NCBI GenBank assembly: GCA_016871495.1
Contig: VHDF01000021.1
Coordinates: forward strand, 1 to 64,000
Origin: Verrucomicrobiota bacterium
GTDB taxonomy: Bacteria; Verrucomicrobiota; Verrucomicrobiia; Limisphaerales; VHDF01
Length of the DNA: 64,000 nt
Reading direction: 5' to 3'
Part shown: positions 26,716 through 37,201 of the stretch, piece by piece
Layout: the number at the start of each line of letters is the position of its first letter
How positions within the stretch are numbered: position 1 is the stretch's first letter
Notes under the pieces: model-generated
The model's input: only the letters and a program-made list of their open reading frames with translations
Database searches by the model: none
Told to the model about the DNA's origin: nothing
Made by a program: the position numbers and the translations under genes

Positions 26716-29607
26716 ATGCCGCAAGCATTAACTCCGCAGCCCCACCCGCCGCAACCTCTCTCGAGCGCGGAATTTGTGTTCCGCCACATCGGACCACGGC
26801 CCGACGAAATCCATGCCATGCTGGGAACTCTGGGGCTGGCGTCCTTGGACGCCTTGACCCGGGCCACGGTTCCCGCGGATATCCGGCTCGATCGTCCGCT
26901 GCACTTGCCTGCCCCTTGCACCGAAGCCGAGGCGCTGAGGCGGCTGCGGGCACTGGCGGATTCGAATCGAGTCCATCGCTCCTTTATGGGCATGGGCTAT
27001 TCCGAATGTCTCACCCCTTCCGTGATCCAGAGAAACATTTTGGAGAATCCGGGGTGGTACACCCAATACACGCCCTATCAAGCCGAGATTTCGCAAGGGC
27101 GGCTGGAAGGGTTGCTCAACTTCCAAACCCTGGTGGCCGAGCTCACCGGGTTGGATGTCGCCAACGCTTCCATGCTCGACGAGTCCACCGCGGCCGCCGA
27201 AGCCATGATGATGTTCCACCGGCTGAAGCAGGGCGAGGGCCGAAACTGTTTCCTGATCGCCGACGACTGTCATCCGCAGACCATCGAAGTGGTGCAGACC
27301 CGCGCCCGCGCGCTGGGCATTGAAACCCGCGTCGAGGCCACCGGCGCCATGCCCTTCGGTCCGGACGTTTTCGGGGTCCTCTTGCAATACCCCAACACGT
27401 ACGGCGCGATTCACGATTATGCCCCGCTGGCTCAACATGCTCACTTGAGCGGCGCCTTGGTGGCCGTCGCGGCCGACCTGCTTGCCCTCGCGATCCTCAA
27501 GCCTCCGGGCGAATTCGGAGCGGATGCCGCCATCGGCAGCGCCCAACGATTCGGCGTTCCGCTGAGTTTTGGCGGGCCCCATGCCGCGTTCTTTGCCACG
27601 CGAGACACGTTCAAGCGCCAGTTGCCCGGACGCTTGGTGGGTGTTTCCAAAGACTCCCGGGGCAAACCCGCGCTGCGTCTCTCGCTGGGCACCCGCGAAC
27701 AGCATATCCGCCGCGAGAAGGCCACGAGCAACATCTGCACGGCCCAAGCCTTGCTCGCCAACATGGCCTCCGCCTACGCGGTGTATCACGGTCCGGAAGG
27801 CTTGCGCGGCATCGCCCTTGAATTGCGCTCGCTGGCGCAAGCCCTCGCCGAGGGCGCTCGTCAACTCGGCCTGCGAGTCGAAGGTTGTCCACGATTCGAC
27901 ACCGTGAGGATCGAGCATCCGGATGCGGCGGCGGTGCTGCGACGCGCGGCTGACGCCCAATGCAATCTCCGGCTCATCCACACTGGCTCGCTTGGAATCA
28001 GTTTGGGCGAAGGGACGACCCCGTCCGATCTGGAAACGTTGCTGGGTGTCCTCCACGGAGAGTCCCGGCTTCCTTTTCAAATTCAGGAACTCGTCAAGAG
28101 AGCGCGGTCGGAGAATCCCTGGCCCGAGTCCCTGGTCCGGCAGTCCCCGTTCCTCACGCACCCTGTTTTTCATCGGCACCGTTCGGAGACCGAGATGCTT
28201 CGCTATTTGAAACGCCTTGAGGCCCGTGATTTGTCGATGACCACTTCGATGATCCCACTGGGTTCATGCACGATGAAGCTGAACGCCACGACCGAAATGA
28301 TGCCGGTCACATGGCCGGGCTTCTCCCAGCTTCATCCCTTTGCTCCCGCGGACCAGACCCGGGGTTACCGAGAGCTTTTTGAAAATCTGAGCGCCTGGCT
28401 GTCCGAGATTACCGGGTTTCCCGCCATTTCTTTGCAACCCAACGCCGGATCGCAAGGCGAATATGCCGGACTGCTGGCGGTTCGGGAATGGCATCGAAAC
28501 CGGGGGGAACCGCATCGCACCGTGTGTTTGATTCCGCTCTCGGCCCACGGGACAAACCCGGCAAGCGCGGTCATGGCCGGTTTTCGCGTGGTGCCGGTGG
28601 CTTGTGACGTGCAGGGCAACATCGACCTGCTCGACCTTCGCGCCAAGGCGGGCCAGCACGCCGCACAACTCGGTGCGATCATGGTGACGTATCCCTCCAC
28701 CCATGGAGTTTTCGAAACCACCATGCGCGAGCTCTGTGAGATCGTCCACCAGCACGGTGGCCAGGTTTATCTCGATGGGGCCAACCTGAACGCCCAGGTG
28801 GGGTTGTGCCGGCCGGCGGACATGGGCGCCGACGTTTGCCATCTGAATTTGCACAAGACCTTTTGTATTCCGCACGGTGGGGGCGGACCCGGCATGGGGC
28901 CGATCGGAGTGGCCCGTCATCTGGCTCCTTTCTTGCCCGGCCACACCGTGGTGGCCCCGGACGAGATGGCGCGGGGCGGCGCGGTCTCGGCGGCTCCTTG
29001 GGGCAGCGCCAGTCTGTTGCCGATCTCCTGGTCTTACATCGCCATGATGGGTGCGGAGGGGCTTCGGCAAGCCACCCAGGTTGCCATCCTCAACGCCAAC
29101 TACATCGCCCATCGCCTCAAGGATCATTTCCCGGTGCTGTATGCCGGGCCGGGAGGCTGGGTGGCTCACGAGTGCATTCTCGATCTGCGTCCCTTCAAGA
29201 GCGTGACGGTCGAGGACGTCGCCAAGCGGTTGATGGATTACGGCTTTCATGCGCCAACCATCTCCTGGCCTGTCGCCGGGACCATGATGATTGAGCCGAC
29301 GGAAAGTGAGCCGAGAGAGGAACTTGACCGTTTCTGCGATTCCCTCATCGCGATTCGCGCGGAAATTGAGGAGATCGAAACCGGGAAGTCGGATCCCGCT
29401 GATAATGTGTTGAAGAACGCCCCCCACACCGCGGACATGATCGCCGCGGAAACGTGGAATCATCCGTATTCGCGCATGCGAGCCGCGTATCCGAAGCCTT
29501 GGCTGCTCGAATTCAAATACTGGCCGCCCGTGGGGCGGGTGGACAACGTCTTTGGCGATCGCAACCTCGTTTGCACCTGCGCCGGCATGGAAGCCTACGG
29601 CGCCTGA
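26716..29607 (+). CDS. gcvP: Glycine dehydrogenase (decarboxylating), P-protein of glycine cleavage
   Basis: 963 residues, the normal full length for the single-chain P-protein, which decarboxylates glycine and passes the aminomethyl group to lipoyl-GcvH. Landmarks are FRHIGPR near the start, [15 protein letters not shown], the C-terminal-half [13 protein letters not shown], the PLP lysine about 714 in [19 protein letters not shown], and [15 protein letters not shown]. No gcvT, gcvH or lpd is in the window. It starts 61 bp after a family 1 element; its stop at 29607 directly abuts the convergent prepilin-like gene. Confidence 0.97.
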   Translation: MPQALTPQPHPPQPLSSAEFVFRHIGPRPDEIHAMLGTLGLASLDALTRATVPADIRLDRPLHLPAPCTEAEALRRLRALADSNRVHRSFMGMGYSECLTPSVIQRNILENPGWYTQYTPYQAEISQGRLEGLLNFQTLVAELTGLDVANASMLDESTAAAEAMMMFHRLKQGEGRNCFLIADDCHPQTIEVVQTRARALGIETRVEATGAMPFGPDVFGVLLQYPNTYGAIHDYAPLAQHAHLSGALVAVAADLLALAILKPPGEFGADAAIGSAQRFGVPLSFGGPHAAFFATRDTFKRQLPGRLVGVSKDSRGKPALRLSLGTREQHIRREKATSNICTAQALLANMASAYAVYHGPEGLRGIALELRSLAQALAEGARQLGLRVEGCPRFDTVRIEHPDAAAVLRRAADAQCNLRLIHTGSLGISLGEGTTPSDLETLLGVLHGESRLPFQIQELVKRARSENPWPESLVRQSPFLTHPVFHRHRSETEMLRYLKRLEARDLSMTTSMIPLGSCTMKLNATTEMMPVTWPGFSQLHPFAPADQTRGYRELFENLSAWLSEITGFPAISLQPNAGSQGEYAGLLAVREWHRNRGEPHRTVCLIPLSAHGTNPASAVMAGFRVVPVACDVQGNIDLLDLRAKAGQHAAQLGAIMVTYPSTHGVFETTMRELCEIVHQHGGQVYLDGANLNAQVGLCRPADMGADVCHLNLHKTFCIPHGGGGPGMGPIGVARHLAPFLPGHTVVAPDEMARGGAVSAAPWGSASLLPISWSYIAMMGAEGLRQATQVAILNANYIAHRLKDHFPVLYAGPGGWVAHECILDLRPFKSVTVEDVAKRLMDYGFHAPTISWPVAGTMMIEPTESEPREELDRFCDSLIAIRAEIEEIETGKSDPADNVLKNAPHTADMIAAETWNHPYSRMRAAYPKPWLLEFKYWPPVGRVDNVFGDRNLVCTCAGMEAYGA

Positions 29608-30342
29608 TTACTCTCCGTCCCAGCCCCTCCGGCTGTGGAAGGCCCACCAGTCATATTCTTTCGGATTGCGTTTCTCGTAGGCCGCATGGTTGTCGGCATA
29701 AACGAGATTGAGCCCGCCGCGATGGGCGGAACGATGGGCGTTCCAATAGGGCATTTCCCAGAAAAGCACCGCCGTGCTTGAATTGCTGATTTGATTCGAG
29801 GGCCGCCCGCTGATCGGCATTCGTTCCTCGTAGCTCCCGTTGGCCTTCAGATAAATGTGGTTCCAGACATAAGTGACGTGATCGTTGCCTTTGAGCAGGT
29901 TCGCAAACAGTGGAACCTCAGGTTCCTTGGTCTTGATGCCGGAGGGGCAAGTGTAAAGATTCTTGCCGGGATTGGTGGTTTTCGCCGTGGAGGTCGTGTT
30001 CGTGGGTTTGTTGGCGTTTTTGCCCACATAAGGCTCCAGCAACTCGGGCATCCAGACCGGGTCGGTGCGCTTCGCGAAACCTTCTCCCCACGCCCGACCC
30101 CAGTTCTTGGGAAGCGGGAGCTTCTCGGCGTAATCGGGCGAATACATGGCGATCGCCAGACCCAACTGCTTCATGTTGTTCAAGCAGTAGGTTTGTTCGC
30201 CGCGCATCTTGGCCCGGCTCAACGCCGGCAGAATCATACCGGCCAAGATCGCGATGATGGCGATGACCACCAAAAGCTCAATCAGGGTAAAAGCAAGCCT
30301 CGCAGGACGAAGTCCGCTCGAGAAAGAAAGGCAATTTCTCAT
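29608..30342 (-). CDS. Type II secretion/pilin-like prepilin (H-X9-DG type)
   Basis: 244 residues from the ATG at 30342. A short basic leader precedes the prepilin cleavage/N-methylation motif [19 protein letters not shown] and the long hydrophobic helix, then [24 protein letters not shown], a hallmark of the expanded pseudopilin-like families of PVC bacteria. The globular part contains LYTCPSG and the C-terminal conserved [11 protein letters not shown]. Probably processed by prepilin peptidase and placed on a surface or secretion structure; the exact role is unknown. Confidence 0.8.
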   Translation of the reverse strand: MRNCLSFSSGLRPARLAFTLIELLVVIAIIAILAGMILPALSRAKMRGEQTYCLNNMKQLGLAIAMYSPDYAEKLPLPKNWGRAWGEGFAKRTDPVWMPELLEPYVGKNANKPTNTTSTAKTTNPGKNLYTCPSGIKTKEPEVPLFANLLKGNDHVTYVWNHIYLKANGSYEERMPISGRPSNQISNSSTAVLFWEMPYWNAHRSAHRGGLNLVYADNHAAYEKRNPKEYDWWAFHSRRGWDGE

Positions 30343-30544
30343 GGTGCAAAAAGGAGGGGTGAAAGACATGGCTAAGGTAACCACCCTCCATCGCAAAACA
30401 AGTCCGTCCGACCACTTTTCACACCCGGCCGGCCGCGCTCACGCATCGTGAAGCGTCTTCAAAAAAGGGCCTGAGTTCAACAACACGAGGGAAGCCCGGC
30501 GGATCGATCCAGAAGAGGGTTCCACCAGCGACAATCGAAGTCTT

Positions 30545-32773
30545 ATGCCCTCGCCATCCTCATCATCTCCTCCGCGAAACCCGACGCACGCGGCCTCTCC
30601 CTCGTCACGTCGCAAGCTTGGCCGCGTCACGAAATCGAAAACCGCATCCGAAGCACGTGGGCGCTTCATCAAATGGTTTCGCGAGATCGGAATCGAGGAC
30701 GTTCCGTTGGTGGGCGGCAAGAACGCGTCCCTGGGCGAAATGTTCCGCGAACTGACCGGCAAGGGAGTGAAGGTTCCAGACGGCTTCGCCGTGACCGCGG
30801 AGGGGTTTCGTTACTTTCTCCGCCAGTCCGAACTGGACACGAAGATCCGGGAAATCCTCAAAGGCCTCGACACCCGCGACATGGAAAACCTTCGCCAGCG
30901 GGGCGCACGCGTTCGCCACGCCTTACTCGCCGCCTCGCTTCCCCCCGACCTCGAAGCGGAGATCACGTCCGCCTACGACCGTTGGCATGCCTCCTCGTCG
31001 CAACCGGCGGACGTGGCGGTGCGCAGCAGTGCCACCGCGGAGGATCTGCCCGACGCCAGCGTGGCCGGACAACATGAGACCTATCTCAACGTCTGCGGGC
31101 ATCGCGCTCTCCTGGATTGTTGCAAGCGCAGCTTTGCCTCGCTCTTTACCGATCGGGCCATCTCTTATCGCACGGACAAGGGATTCGATCATTTCCAGGT
31201 CGCCTTATCCATCGGGGTGCAGCGCATGGTGCGTTCCGATCTGGCTTCGAGTGGAGTGATCTTCACTCTCGACACTGAGACCGGCTTTCGCGACGTCGTA
31301 CTCATCAACGCCGCCTATGGCCTCGGAGAGAATGTGGTTCAAGGCTCGGTGAATGCCGACGAGTATTGCGTCTTCAAGCCGACCCTCAGGACCGGGCATC
31401 GGCCCATCCTGCAAAAGATACTGGGCACCAAGGAATTCAAGCTGATTTACGAAATCGGCGGAGGGAAAATGGTGAAGAATGTGCCGGTGCCACCCGGCGA
31501 CCGGGCGAAATTCGCGATCGAAGAGGACGAGATCCTTCAACTTGCGCGTTGGGCGTGTCTCATCGAGGACCACTATTCTGCCAAGCGCGGTCGTCCCACG
31601 CCGATGGACATCGAGTGGGCCAAGGACGGCCACACCGGCGAGTTGTTCATTGTGCAAGCACGGCCTGAGACCGTGCAATCGCGCAAGGCACCGGAGAGCA
31701 TCGAGACCTATTGGCTGAAGCAACGAGGTCCCGTGCTCGTGACCGGGCGCAGCGTGGGCGAGAAAATCGCGTGGGGTCCAGTGCGGGTCATTCCCAGCGC
31801 GCAGTTCATTGGTCAATTCAAGACCGGCGAAGTCCTGGTGACGGACAAGACGGATCCGGATTGGGAGCCGATCATGAAGAAGGCCGCCGCCATTGTGACC
31901 AACCGGGGCGGGCGAACTTGCCACGCGGCCATTGTCAGCCGCGAACTCGGCGTGCCCGCCATCGTGGGCAGCGAACACGGGACGGAAGTGCTCAAGGATG
32001 GCATGATGGTCACGGTGAGTTGCGCCGAAGGCGAGACGGGTTTCGTCTATGGCGGGAAGCTGGGTTTCGAAGTGAGCCGAACGTCCCTCCGGCATCTCCC
32101 CCGTCCCCGAACCCAAATCATGATGAACGTGGCCAATCCCGCGGAGGCCTTCTCGCTCTCGTTCATTCCAAACGATGGCGTCGGCCTCGCCCGCGAGGAA
32201 TTCATCATCGCCAACTCCATCAAGGTGCATCCGCTCGCCCTCGTCAACTTTGACACCCTCGAAGCGGGCCCCGTCAAAGATCAGATTCGGCAACTGACTC
32301 GCGCCTATGCGGACAAGCCGCAGTACTTTGTGGATCAACTCGCCCAAGGGGTGGCGATGATCGCCGCCGCGTTTTACCCCAAGGATGTGATTCTGCGGTT
32401 GAGCGACTTCAAGACCCATGAATACGCCAATCTCGTGGGCGGACTTGCATTCGAGCCCGTCGAGGAGAATCCGATGATCGGTTTCCGCGGCGCGAGCCGT
32501 TACGATCATCCGCGTTATCAGGCCGGGTTTGCGCTGGAATGCCGCGCGGTGAAGAAGGTCCGCGAGCAAATGGGCCTCACCAATCTCAAGCTGATGGTGC
32601 CCTTCTGCCGCACGGTCGAGGAAGGACGCCGCGGCTGGTCTGCGACACGGAAGGCGCACGCTAGGATGACTCCTTTTTTCCGGTCCATCCCGTGCCCTCT
32701 TCGCCGACCCAAAAGAATCAGCCCACCCACTGCGCCAGGGCGAGAACGCACAGCAGGGCGGCGACCGAGATGA
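30545..32773 (+). pseudogene. ppsA: Phosphoenolpyruvate synthase, 3'-truncated
   Basis: The open frame is 742 codons. From about residue 45 it is a clear PEP synthase: VPLVGGKNASLGEM, VRSSATAEDLPDASVAGQ, the phosphohistidine segment GGRTCHAAIVSRELGVPAIVG, and LRLSDFKTHEYANL. Similarity is full to LKLMVPFCRTVEEGRR (about 32629) and then stops. The last ~45 codons are unrelated, and the C-terminal ~100-150 residues with the substrate-binding SNDLTQ and catalytic Cys region are missing in all frames. The end of the frame overlaps the 3' end of the GntP gene, so a deletion or rearrangement joined the two. Probably inactive. Confidence 0.85.
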
Positions 32774-34076
32774 TGGTTTCCAGGACGGTCCAGCTCTTCA
32801 AGGTCTGGCTCACGCTCAGACCGAGGTACTCTTTCACAAACCAGAAACCGCCATCGTTCAGGTGGGACAGAATCAATGACCCCGCCCCCATCGAAATCAC
32901 GAGCAACTCCTTGTTCAAACCCGGTGCCGCTTGCACCACCGGCGCAAGGATCGCCGCCGCCAGCGTGATGGCCACGGTGGCCGATCCCACGGCGATGCGA
33001 ATGGCCGCCGCCACGATCCAGCCGAGCAGTAGTGGCGAAATCGCCGCCTGCTGCGCCAAGTCGGCCACCACTTTCGAGGCGCCGCTGGCGTCCAGTACCT
33101 TGCTCAATCCACCTCCCGCTCCCACCACCAGGAAGATGCTCGCCGCCGGTCCCACACTCCCCTCCAAGATGGCCAGGATCCGCTCCTTCGAAAAACCGCA
33201 CCGCCGCCCCAGGAGCTCCATCGCCACCAACACCGAAGCGGTCATGGCTACCAGCGGGCTCGACACAAAATCGAGCGTTGCTCGCCAGGGATGTCCTTTC
33301 GCCAGGAAGACCGTCCCCAAGGTTCCCAGCAGCATCAATCCGATGGGCATCAGGATCATTCCCGCCGCGGAGGCAAAACTTGGCGGGTGCGCCACGGGTT
33401 CCTGAGGCTGTGCCTCGGTGCCGGCCACCGCCGAGACTTCAGTGTCCAAACCCAGTCGCGGCGCAATCCACTTCAAGTAAACGGGACCGGCCAGGGCCGC
33501 GGCTGGAAGGCCGACCAGAACGGAATAGAAAATGGTGCGCCCAATGTCCGCTCCAAACCGGTCAATGGCCACCATGGGTCCGGGATGGGGGGGGACCAAC
33601 CCGTGCGAGGCCGACAACCCGGCGACCACCGGCAGTCCGAGCCAGCCCAACTGCCGCCGGGTCTCGGCGGACAGCGACTTCAGAATCGGAATCAACAGCA
33701 CCAAGCCCACGCCGAAAAACACGGGGAGCCCGACGATGAAAGCCACGAGGGTCAGAGACCAGGGAAGGTAGTTTTTTCCCAGGACGCCGATGAGCCGGTT
33801 CGCCACGATTTCCGCACCTCCCGACTCAGCCAGCAGTTTGCCGAGCATGGTTCCCAACCCCACCACCACCGCGATGAATCCCAGCGTGGCGCCCACCCCT
33901 TCCTGAAAGGATTTCGCGATATTGGCCATCGGCATGCCGGAGCCGAGTCCCACCACCACCGCCGCGAGAATGATGCCGAGGAAAGCGTGGAGTTTCCATC
34001 GTCCGACCAAGGCGACCAATCCGACCACGGCCACCACGACCCAGAGGAGGATTTGCAGTTGAGGTTCGGCAGGCAT
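32718..34076 (-). CDS. gntP: GntP-family gluconate:proton symporter
   Basis: 452 residues with about 12 hydrophobic segments. GntP signatures are GVGATLGFIAVVVGLGTMLGKLL, GLPVFFGVGLVLLIPI, ASHGLVPPHPGPM and HLNDGGFWFVKEYLGLS. It would import gluconate or related sugar acids across the inner membrane. The ATG at 34076 is chosen because it gives the normal N-terminus (PQLQILLWVVVAVVGLV). It is divergent from two DUF1080 lipoproteins and a PfkB kinase, suggesting a sugar-acid neighbourhood. The C-terminus looks complete although it meets the broken ppsA. Confidence 0.9.
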   Translation of the reverse strand: MPAEPQLQILLWVVVAVVGLVALVGRWKLHAFLGIILAAVVVGLGSGMPMANIAKSFQEGVGATLGFIAVVVGLGTMLGKLLAESGGAEIVANRLIGVLGKNYLPWSLTLVAFIVGLPVFFGVGLVLLIPILKSLSAETRRQLGWLGLPVVAGLSASHGLVPPHPGPMVAIDRFGADIGRTIFYSVLVGLPAAALAGPVYLKWIAPRLGLDTEVSAVAGTEAQPQEPVAHPPSFASAAGMILMPIGLMLLGTLGTVFLAKGHPWRATLDFVSSPLVAMTASVLVAMELLGRRCGFSKERILAILEGSVGPAASIFLVVGAGGGLSKVLDASGASKVVADLAQQAAISPLLLGWIVAAAIRIAVGSATVAITLAAAILAPVVQAAPGLNKELLVISMGAGSLILSHLNDGGFWFVKEYLGLSVSQTLKSWTVLETIISVAALLCVLALAQWVG

Positions 34077-34134
34077 GGGGAACTCGGCAAGGTTGGAGTG
34101 GTTAGAAGAGGCTGATTGTGGTAACCCATCGCCC

Positions 34135-34884
34135 ATGAAAACCGATCGAGAGGATTCCTGGTTTCCCGGCGCGAGCATCGCCCTGGCGGCGCTGCTGCTC
34201 TTGCTGGCCCCGGGCTGTGCCCACTCCCCTCCCGGAGCCCAGAAGCCGTCCAACGGCTCGAGTCTCGCGGGCTGGCGCGGGCCGCACGGGGCTTGGCGCA
34301 CCTCGGGCGGAGTCAAACTCGATCCCATCGACGCCAAACTTTTTGCCATCCGGCCCGGCGAGGGCCTGCTGGTCAACGGGGACCGGGGGCGCACCGTGAA
34401 TCTGGTCAGCGACCTGGAGCATGGCGACGTGGAAGCGCATATCGAGTTTTGCGTCCCGAAGCAATCGAACTCCGGAGTTTATTTTCAGGGGCGTTATGAA
34501 ATTCAAGTGCTCGACAGCTGGGGCGTGAAGGCGGCGAAATCCTCGGACTGCGGCGGGATTTATGAGCGGTGGGCGAATGGCAAGGGGTACGAGGGCCACG
34601 CGCCGCGTGTCAACGCAAGCCGGGCGCCGGGGGCATGGCAATCGTTCGACGTCGTCTTTCGCGCACCGCGGTTCGACGCCCAAGGCAGGAAGATCGAGAA
34701 CGCGCGCTTCGTCCAAGTGCTTCACAACGGCATCCTCGTTCATCGCAACGTCGAACTGAGCGGTCCGACCCGGTCCGCAACTTTCGAGCATGACGAGAAA
34801 CCACGGGGGCCCCTGATGCTTCAAGGCGACCACGGACCCGTCGCCTATCGCAACCTCTGGCTGCGTCCCGTGCGCCTCCCTTGA
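34135..34884 (+). CDS. DUF1080 (3-keto-disaccharide hydrolase type) lipoprotein
   Basis: 249 residues from the ATG at 34135. The lipoprotein signal is IALAALLLLLAPGC. The jelly-roll DUF1080 core shows HIEFCVPKQSNSGVYFQGRYE, VLDSWGV, CGGIYER, WQSFDVVFRAPRF and PLMLQGDHGPVAYRNLWLRP. The family includes extracellular concanavalin-like glycan-active proteins; activity on 3-keto sugars is known for some members but not shown here. Its stop overlaps the TTG start of the next DUF1080 gene. Confidence 0.9.
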   Translation: MKTDREDSWFPGASIALAALLLLLAPGCAHSPPGAQKPSNGSSLAGWRGPHGAWRTSGGVKLDPIDAKLFAIRPGEGLLVNGDRGRTVNLVSDLEHGDVEAHIEFCVPKQSNSGVYFQGRYEIQVLDSWGVKAAKSSDCGGIYERWANGKGYEGHAPRVNASRAPGAWQSFDVVFRAPRFDAQGRKIENARFVQVLHNGILVHRNVELSGPTRSATFEHDEKPRGPLMLQGDHGPVAYRNLWLRPVRLP

Positions 34885-35687
34885 AGACCGGACGCTGGCA
34901 CGGAGCGTGTCTGGCCCTGGTGTTGGCGGGATGCGCCCTGCCTTCCGTCCGGCCCGATCGACCGCTCTTCAACGGGCGCGACTTGTCGGGGTTCTACACC
35001 TGGCTGGTGGACACGCGCCAGGAGGATCCTCGTCGCGTTTTCACCGTGATGGACCGCGCCATTCGGATTTCCGGCGACGGGCTGGGTTATCTGGCGACAC
35101 GCGAGGAGTATGAGAATTACCGGCTGCGCCTGGAATTCAAATGGGGACGGACGAACACGGCGTGGGGTGGCCGGACTGGCAAAGCAAGAGATTCGGGCGT
35201 GTTTCTGCATGCCACGGGTTCCGATGGCAACAGCTTTGATGGCCAAGGCGCCTTCATGGCCGCCATCGAATGCAATGTCTTCCAGGGTGCCACCGGCGAC
35301 TTTCTCCTCATCCGGGGCCACGATCACGAACCCATTCACCCGCGACTTCGATATCGCGCGAGCCATCAGGCCGACGCGGAGGGCTGGCGAGGATATGATC
35401 CGCGGGGAGAACCACGGAGCTTGGAACGCTGGGGCCGGGTGAACTGGCTCGCGAAGGATCCGCGCTGGCGGGGCGAGTTCGATTTTCGAGGGAGGGCGGA
35501 CGTGGAGTTTCCCGCGGGTCAATGGAACGAACTGGAGTGCCGATGCGAGGGAGACCGGATCGAGATTTGGTTGAACGGGGTCAAGGTCAACGAAGCTCGG
35601 GAAGTCTGGCCGCGACGAGGCAAGATTCTGCTGCAATGCGAGGGTTCCGAGGTGTTTTATCGCAACATCCGGCTCGAAAATCGGTAG
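34881..35687 (+). CDS. Second DUF1080 lipoprotein
   Basis: 268 residues from a TTG overlapping the upstream stop by four bases. Lipobox in ALVLAGCAL. Core motifs are LFNGRDLSGFYTWL, EEYENYRLRLEFKWG, DSGVFLHATG, QWNELECRCEGDRIEIWLNG and KILLQCEGSEVFYRNIRLE. It is a paralogue of the preceding protein, and the pair is translationally coupled. Expected to be exported and lipid-anchored; probably acts on plant-derived saccharides, which is an inference from family and location. Confidence 0.85.
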   Translation: MKTGRWHGACLALVLAGCALPSVRPDRPLFNGRDLSGFYTWLVDTRQEDPRRVFTVMDRAIRISGDGLGYLATREEYENYRLRLEFKWGRTNTAWGGRTGKARDSGVFLHATGSDGNSFDGQGAFMAAIECNVFQGATGDFLLIRGHDHEPIHPRLRYRASHQADAEGWRGYDPRGEPRSLERWGRVNWLAKDPRWRGEFDFRGRADVEFPAGQWNELECRCEGDRIEIWLNGVKVNEAREVWPRRGKILLQCEGSEVFYRNIRLENR

Positions 35688-35776
35688 AGACAATTCCGGC
35701 ACCAAGCCTTAACGTCTCCAGGAGCGCCACGGGGAAATGCTCCCGGGGCGGCAATGATCGAAACGACAACGCAGGT

Positions 35777-36826
35777 ATGAGAACGAGCAACGCGGCGGCC
35801 CGGAGAGGCGTTCTGGGCGGGGGGAATTGGATTATCGACCAGGTCAAGCTCATCGACGTTTATCCCCAGCCCGAGCAATTGGCCAATATCCAGGGCGAAG
35901 CCCAAGGCACCGGAGGCGCCCCTTACAACGTGCTCATCGATTTGGCCAAGATGGGTTGCGGTTTTCCGCTCTACGCCGCGGGGCTGGTCGGCAAGGACAC
36001 CCTCGGAGCGCAAATCCTGGCTGATTGCCAGGCACACAAGGTCGATACCCGGCACCTCGCCACGACCACCAAAGCCCCCACTTCCTACACCGATGTGATG
36101 ACGGAGATCGGCCATGGCCGCCGCACGTTCTTCCACAATCGTGGTGCCAACGCGCTTTGGACCGGTGTCGACCTGGATTTTGACAAGATCAAGGCGCGCA
36201 TTTTCCATCTCGGTTACATCCTGCTGCTCGACGCCCTGGACGCGGAAGACAAGAAGTTTGGAACCAAGGCGGCCGGGCTTCTTTCCGCCGCCCAAGCGGC
36301 GGGCATGAAAACCAGTGTCGACGTGGTGAGCGAGGACAGCGACCGTTTCGGGCGCCTGGTCACGCCCGCGTTGAAGTTCGTCGATTACTGCGTGCTCAAC
36401 GAGCTCGAGGCCGGCAAAACGGCGGGTTTCCGCATTCGCACCTCCGACGGGGGCGTGGACACCGTGGCCCTGCGACATGCCGCCGGCGCACTCCTTCAGT
36501 GTGGAGTGCGCGAGGTCGTCATCATCCACTTTCCCGAAGGTGCGTTTGCCCGGACACGGGATGGACGCGATTATTGGCAATCCTCCCTGCAATTGCCGGG
36601 CAAGTATATCGCGGGCACGGCTGGAGCGGGTGACGCATTTTGTGCCGGGGCGTTGCTCGGATTGCACGAGGGTTGGGACATCGGCCAGTGCCTGTTGACC
36701 GGCGTGTGCGCGGCGTCTGCGTCCCTGTCCCATCCGACTTGCACCGGCGGGATGAAGCCGCTCAAAGCGGTGCAGGCACTGGTCAAAAAGTACAAGCCGC
36801 GGCGACCTTTGGATGGCGCGGAATAG
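35777..36826 (+). CDS. PfkB-family carbohydrate kinase
   Basis: 349 residues, ribokinase-like. The start at 35777 gives the N-terminal GGGNWIIDQVKLIDVYP. Motifs include a Gly-rich substrate region (GTGGAPYNVLIDLAKMG) and the C-terminal signature GTAGAGDAFCAGALLG with the catalytic Asp about 286. It would phosphorylate a sugar or related alcohol in the cytosol. It lies 89 bp after the DUF1080 pair and near GntP; the sugar cannot be named from sequence. Confidence 0.88.
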   Translation: MRTSNAAARRGVLGGGNWIIDQVKLIDVYPQPEQLANIQGEAQGTGGAPYNVLIDLAKMGCGFPLYAAGLVGKDTLGAQILADCQAHKVDTRHLATTTKAPTSYTDVMTEIGHGRRTFFHNRGANALWTGVDLDFDKIKARIFHLGYILLLDALDAEDKKFGTKAAGLLSAAQAAGMKTSVDVVSEDSDRFGRLVTPALKFVDYCVLNELEAGKTAGFRIRTSDGGVDTVALRHAAGALLQCGVREVVIIHFPEGAFARTRDGRDYWQSSLQLPGKYIAGTAGAGDAFCAGALLGLHEGWDIGQCLLTGVCAASASLSHPTCTGGMKPLKAVQALVKKYKPRRPLDGAE

Positions 36827-36862
36827 GCGGCTGGCGCGATGCCTGACCACGTTGTCCAATGA

Positions 36863-37201
36863 TCAACCTTTGCTGCTGGCCTTCCACTCGGCAATGAAGT
36901 CCTCCACGTCTTCTTTGGCTTCGGCCAGGCCGCATTGCGTCTGGTCGCGGTGGAGGCGAATCGCCTCGATCTTTCGGCGCGGATCTCGGGCCAGTGTCTG
37001 AACTTCCGTGGAGACGCGCGAAGGCACCTCGATGCCCTGATGGGCCATGAGCAAATCCAGTCGGCGCCTCAGCCGCCGCAACTCGGGCCTTGGATCACGC
37101 GGCGAGGGCAAGCAGGAATGAACCGCCACAATGAGAAGGGCGATCACCGCGTAGTCGAGCAGCCGCAGCTGCAACAAGGCGAAGAGGGGCAAGTTTTCCA
37201 T
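36863..37201 (-). CDS. Small membrane protein with ribosomal L7/L12 C-terminal-like domain
   Basis: 112 residues from the ATG at 37201. One membrane helix (LRLLDYAVIALLIVAVHSC), a basic segment rich in Arg (RPELRRLRRRLDLLMAHQGIE), then a domain resembling the L7/L12 C-terminus (RKIEAIRLHRDQTQCGLAEAKEDVEDFI). Such tails bind GTPase factors in ribosomes, but here the role is unknown. Its start codon overlaps the ATG of mobA on the other strand, so the two genes are divergent from one CATG. Confidence 0.7.
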   Translation of the reverse strand: MENLPLFALLQLRLLDYAVIALLIVAVHSCLPSPRDPRPELRRLRRRLDLLMAHQGIEVPSRVSTEVQTLARDPRRKIEAIRLHRDQTQCGLAEAKEDVEDFIAEWKASSKG

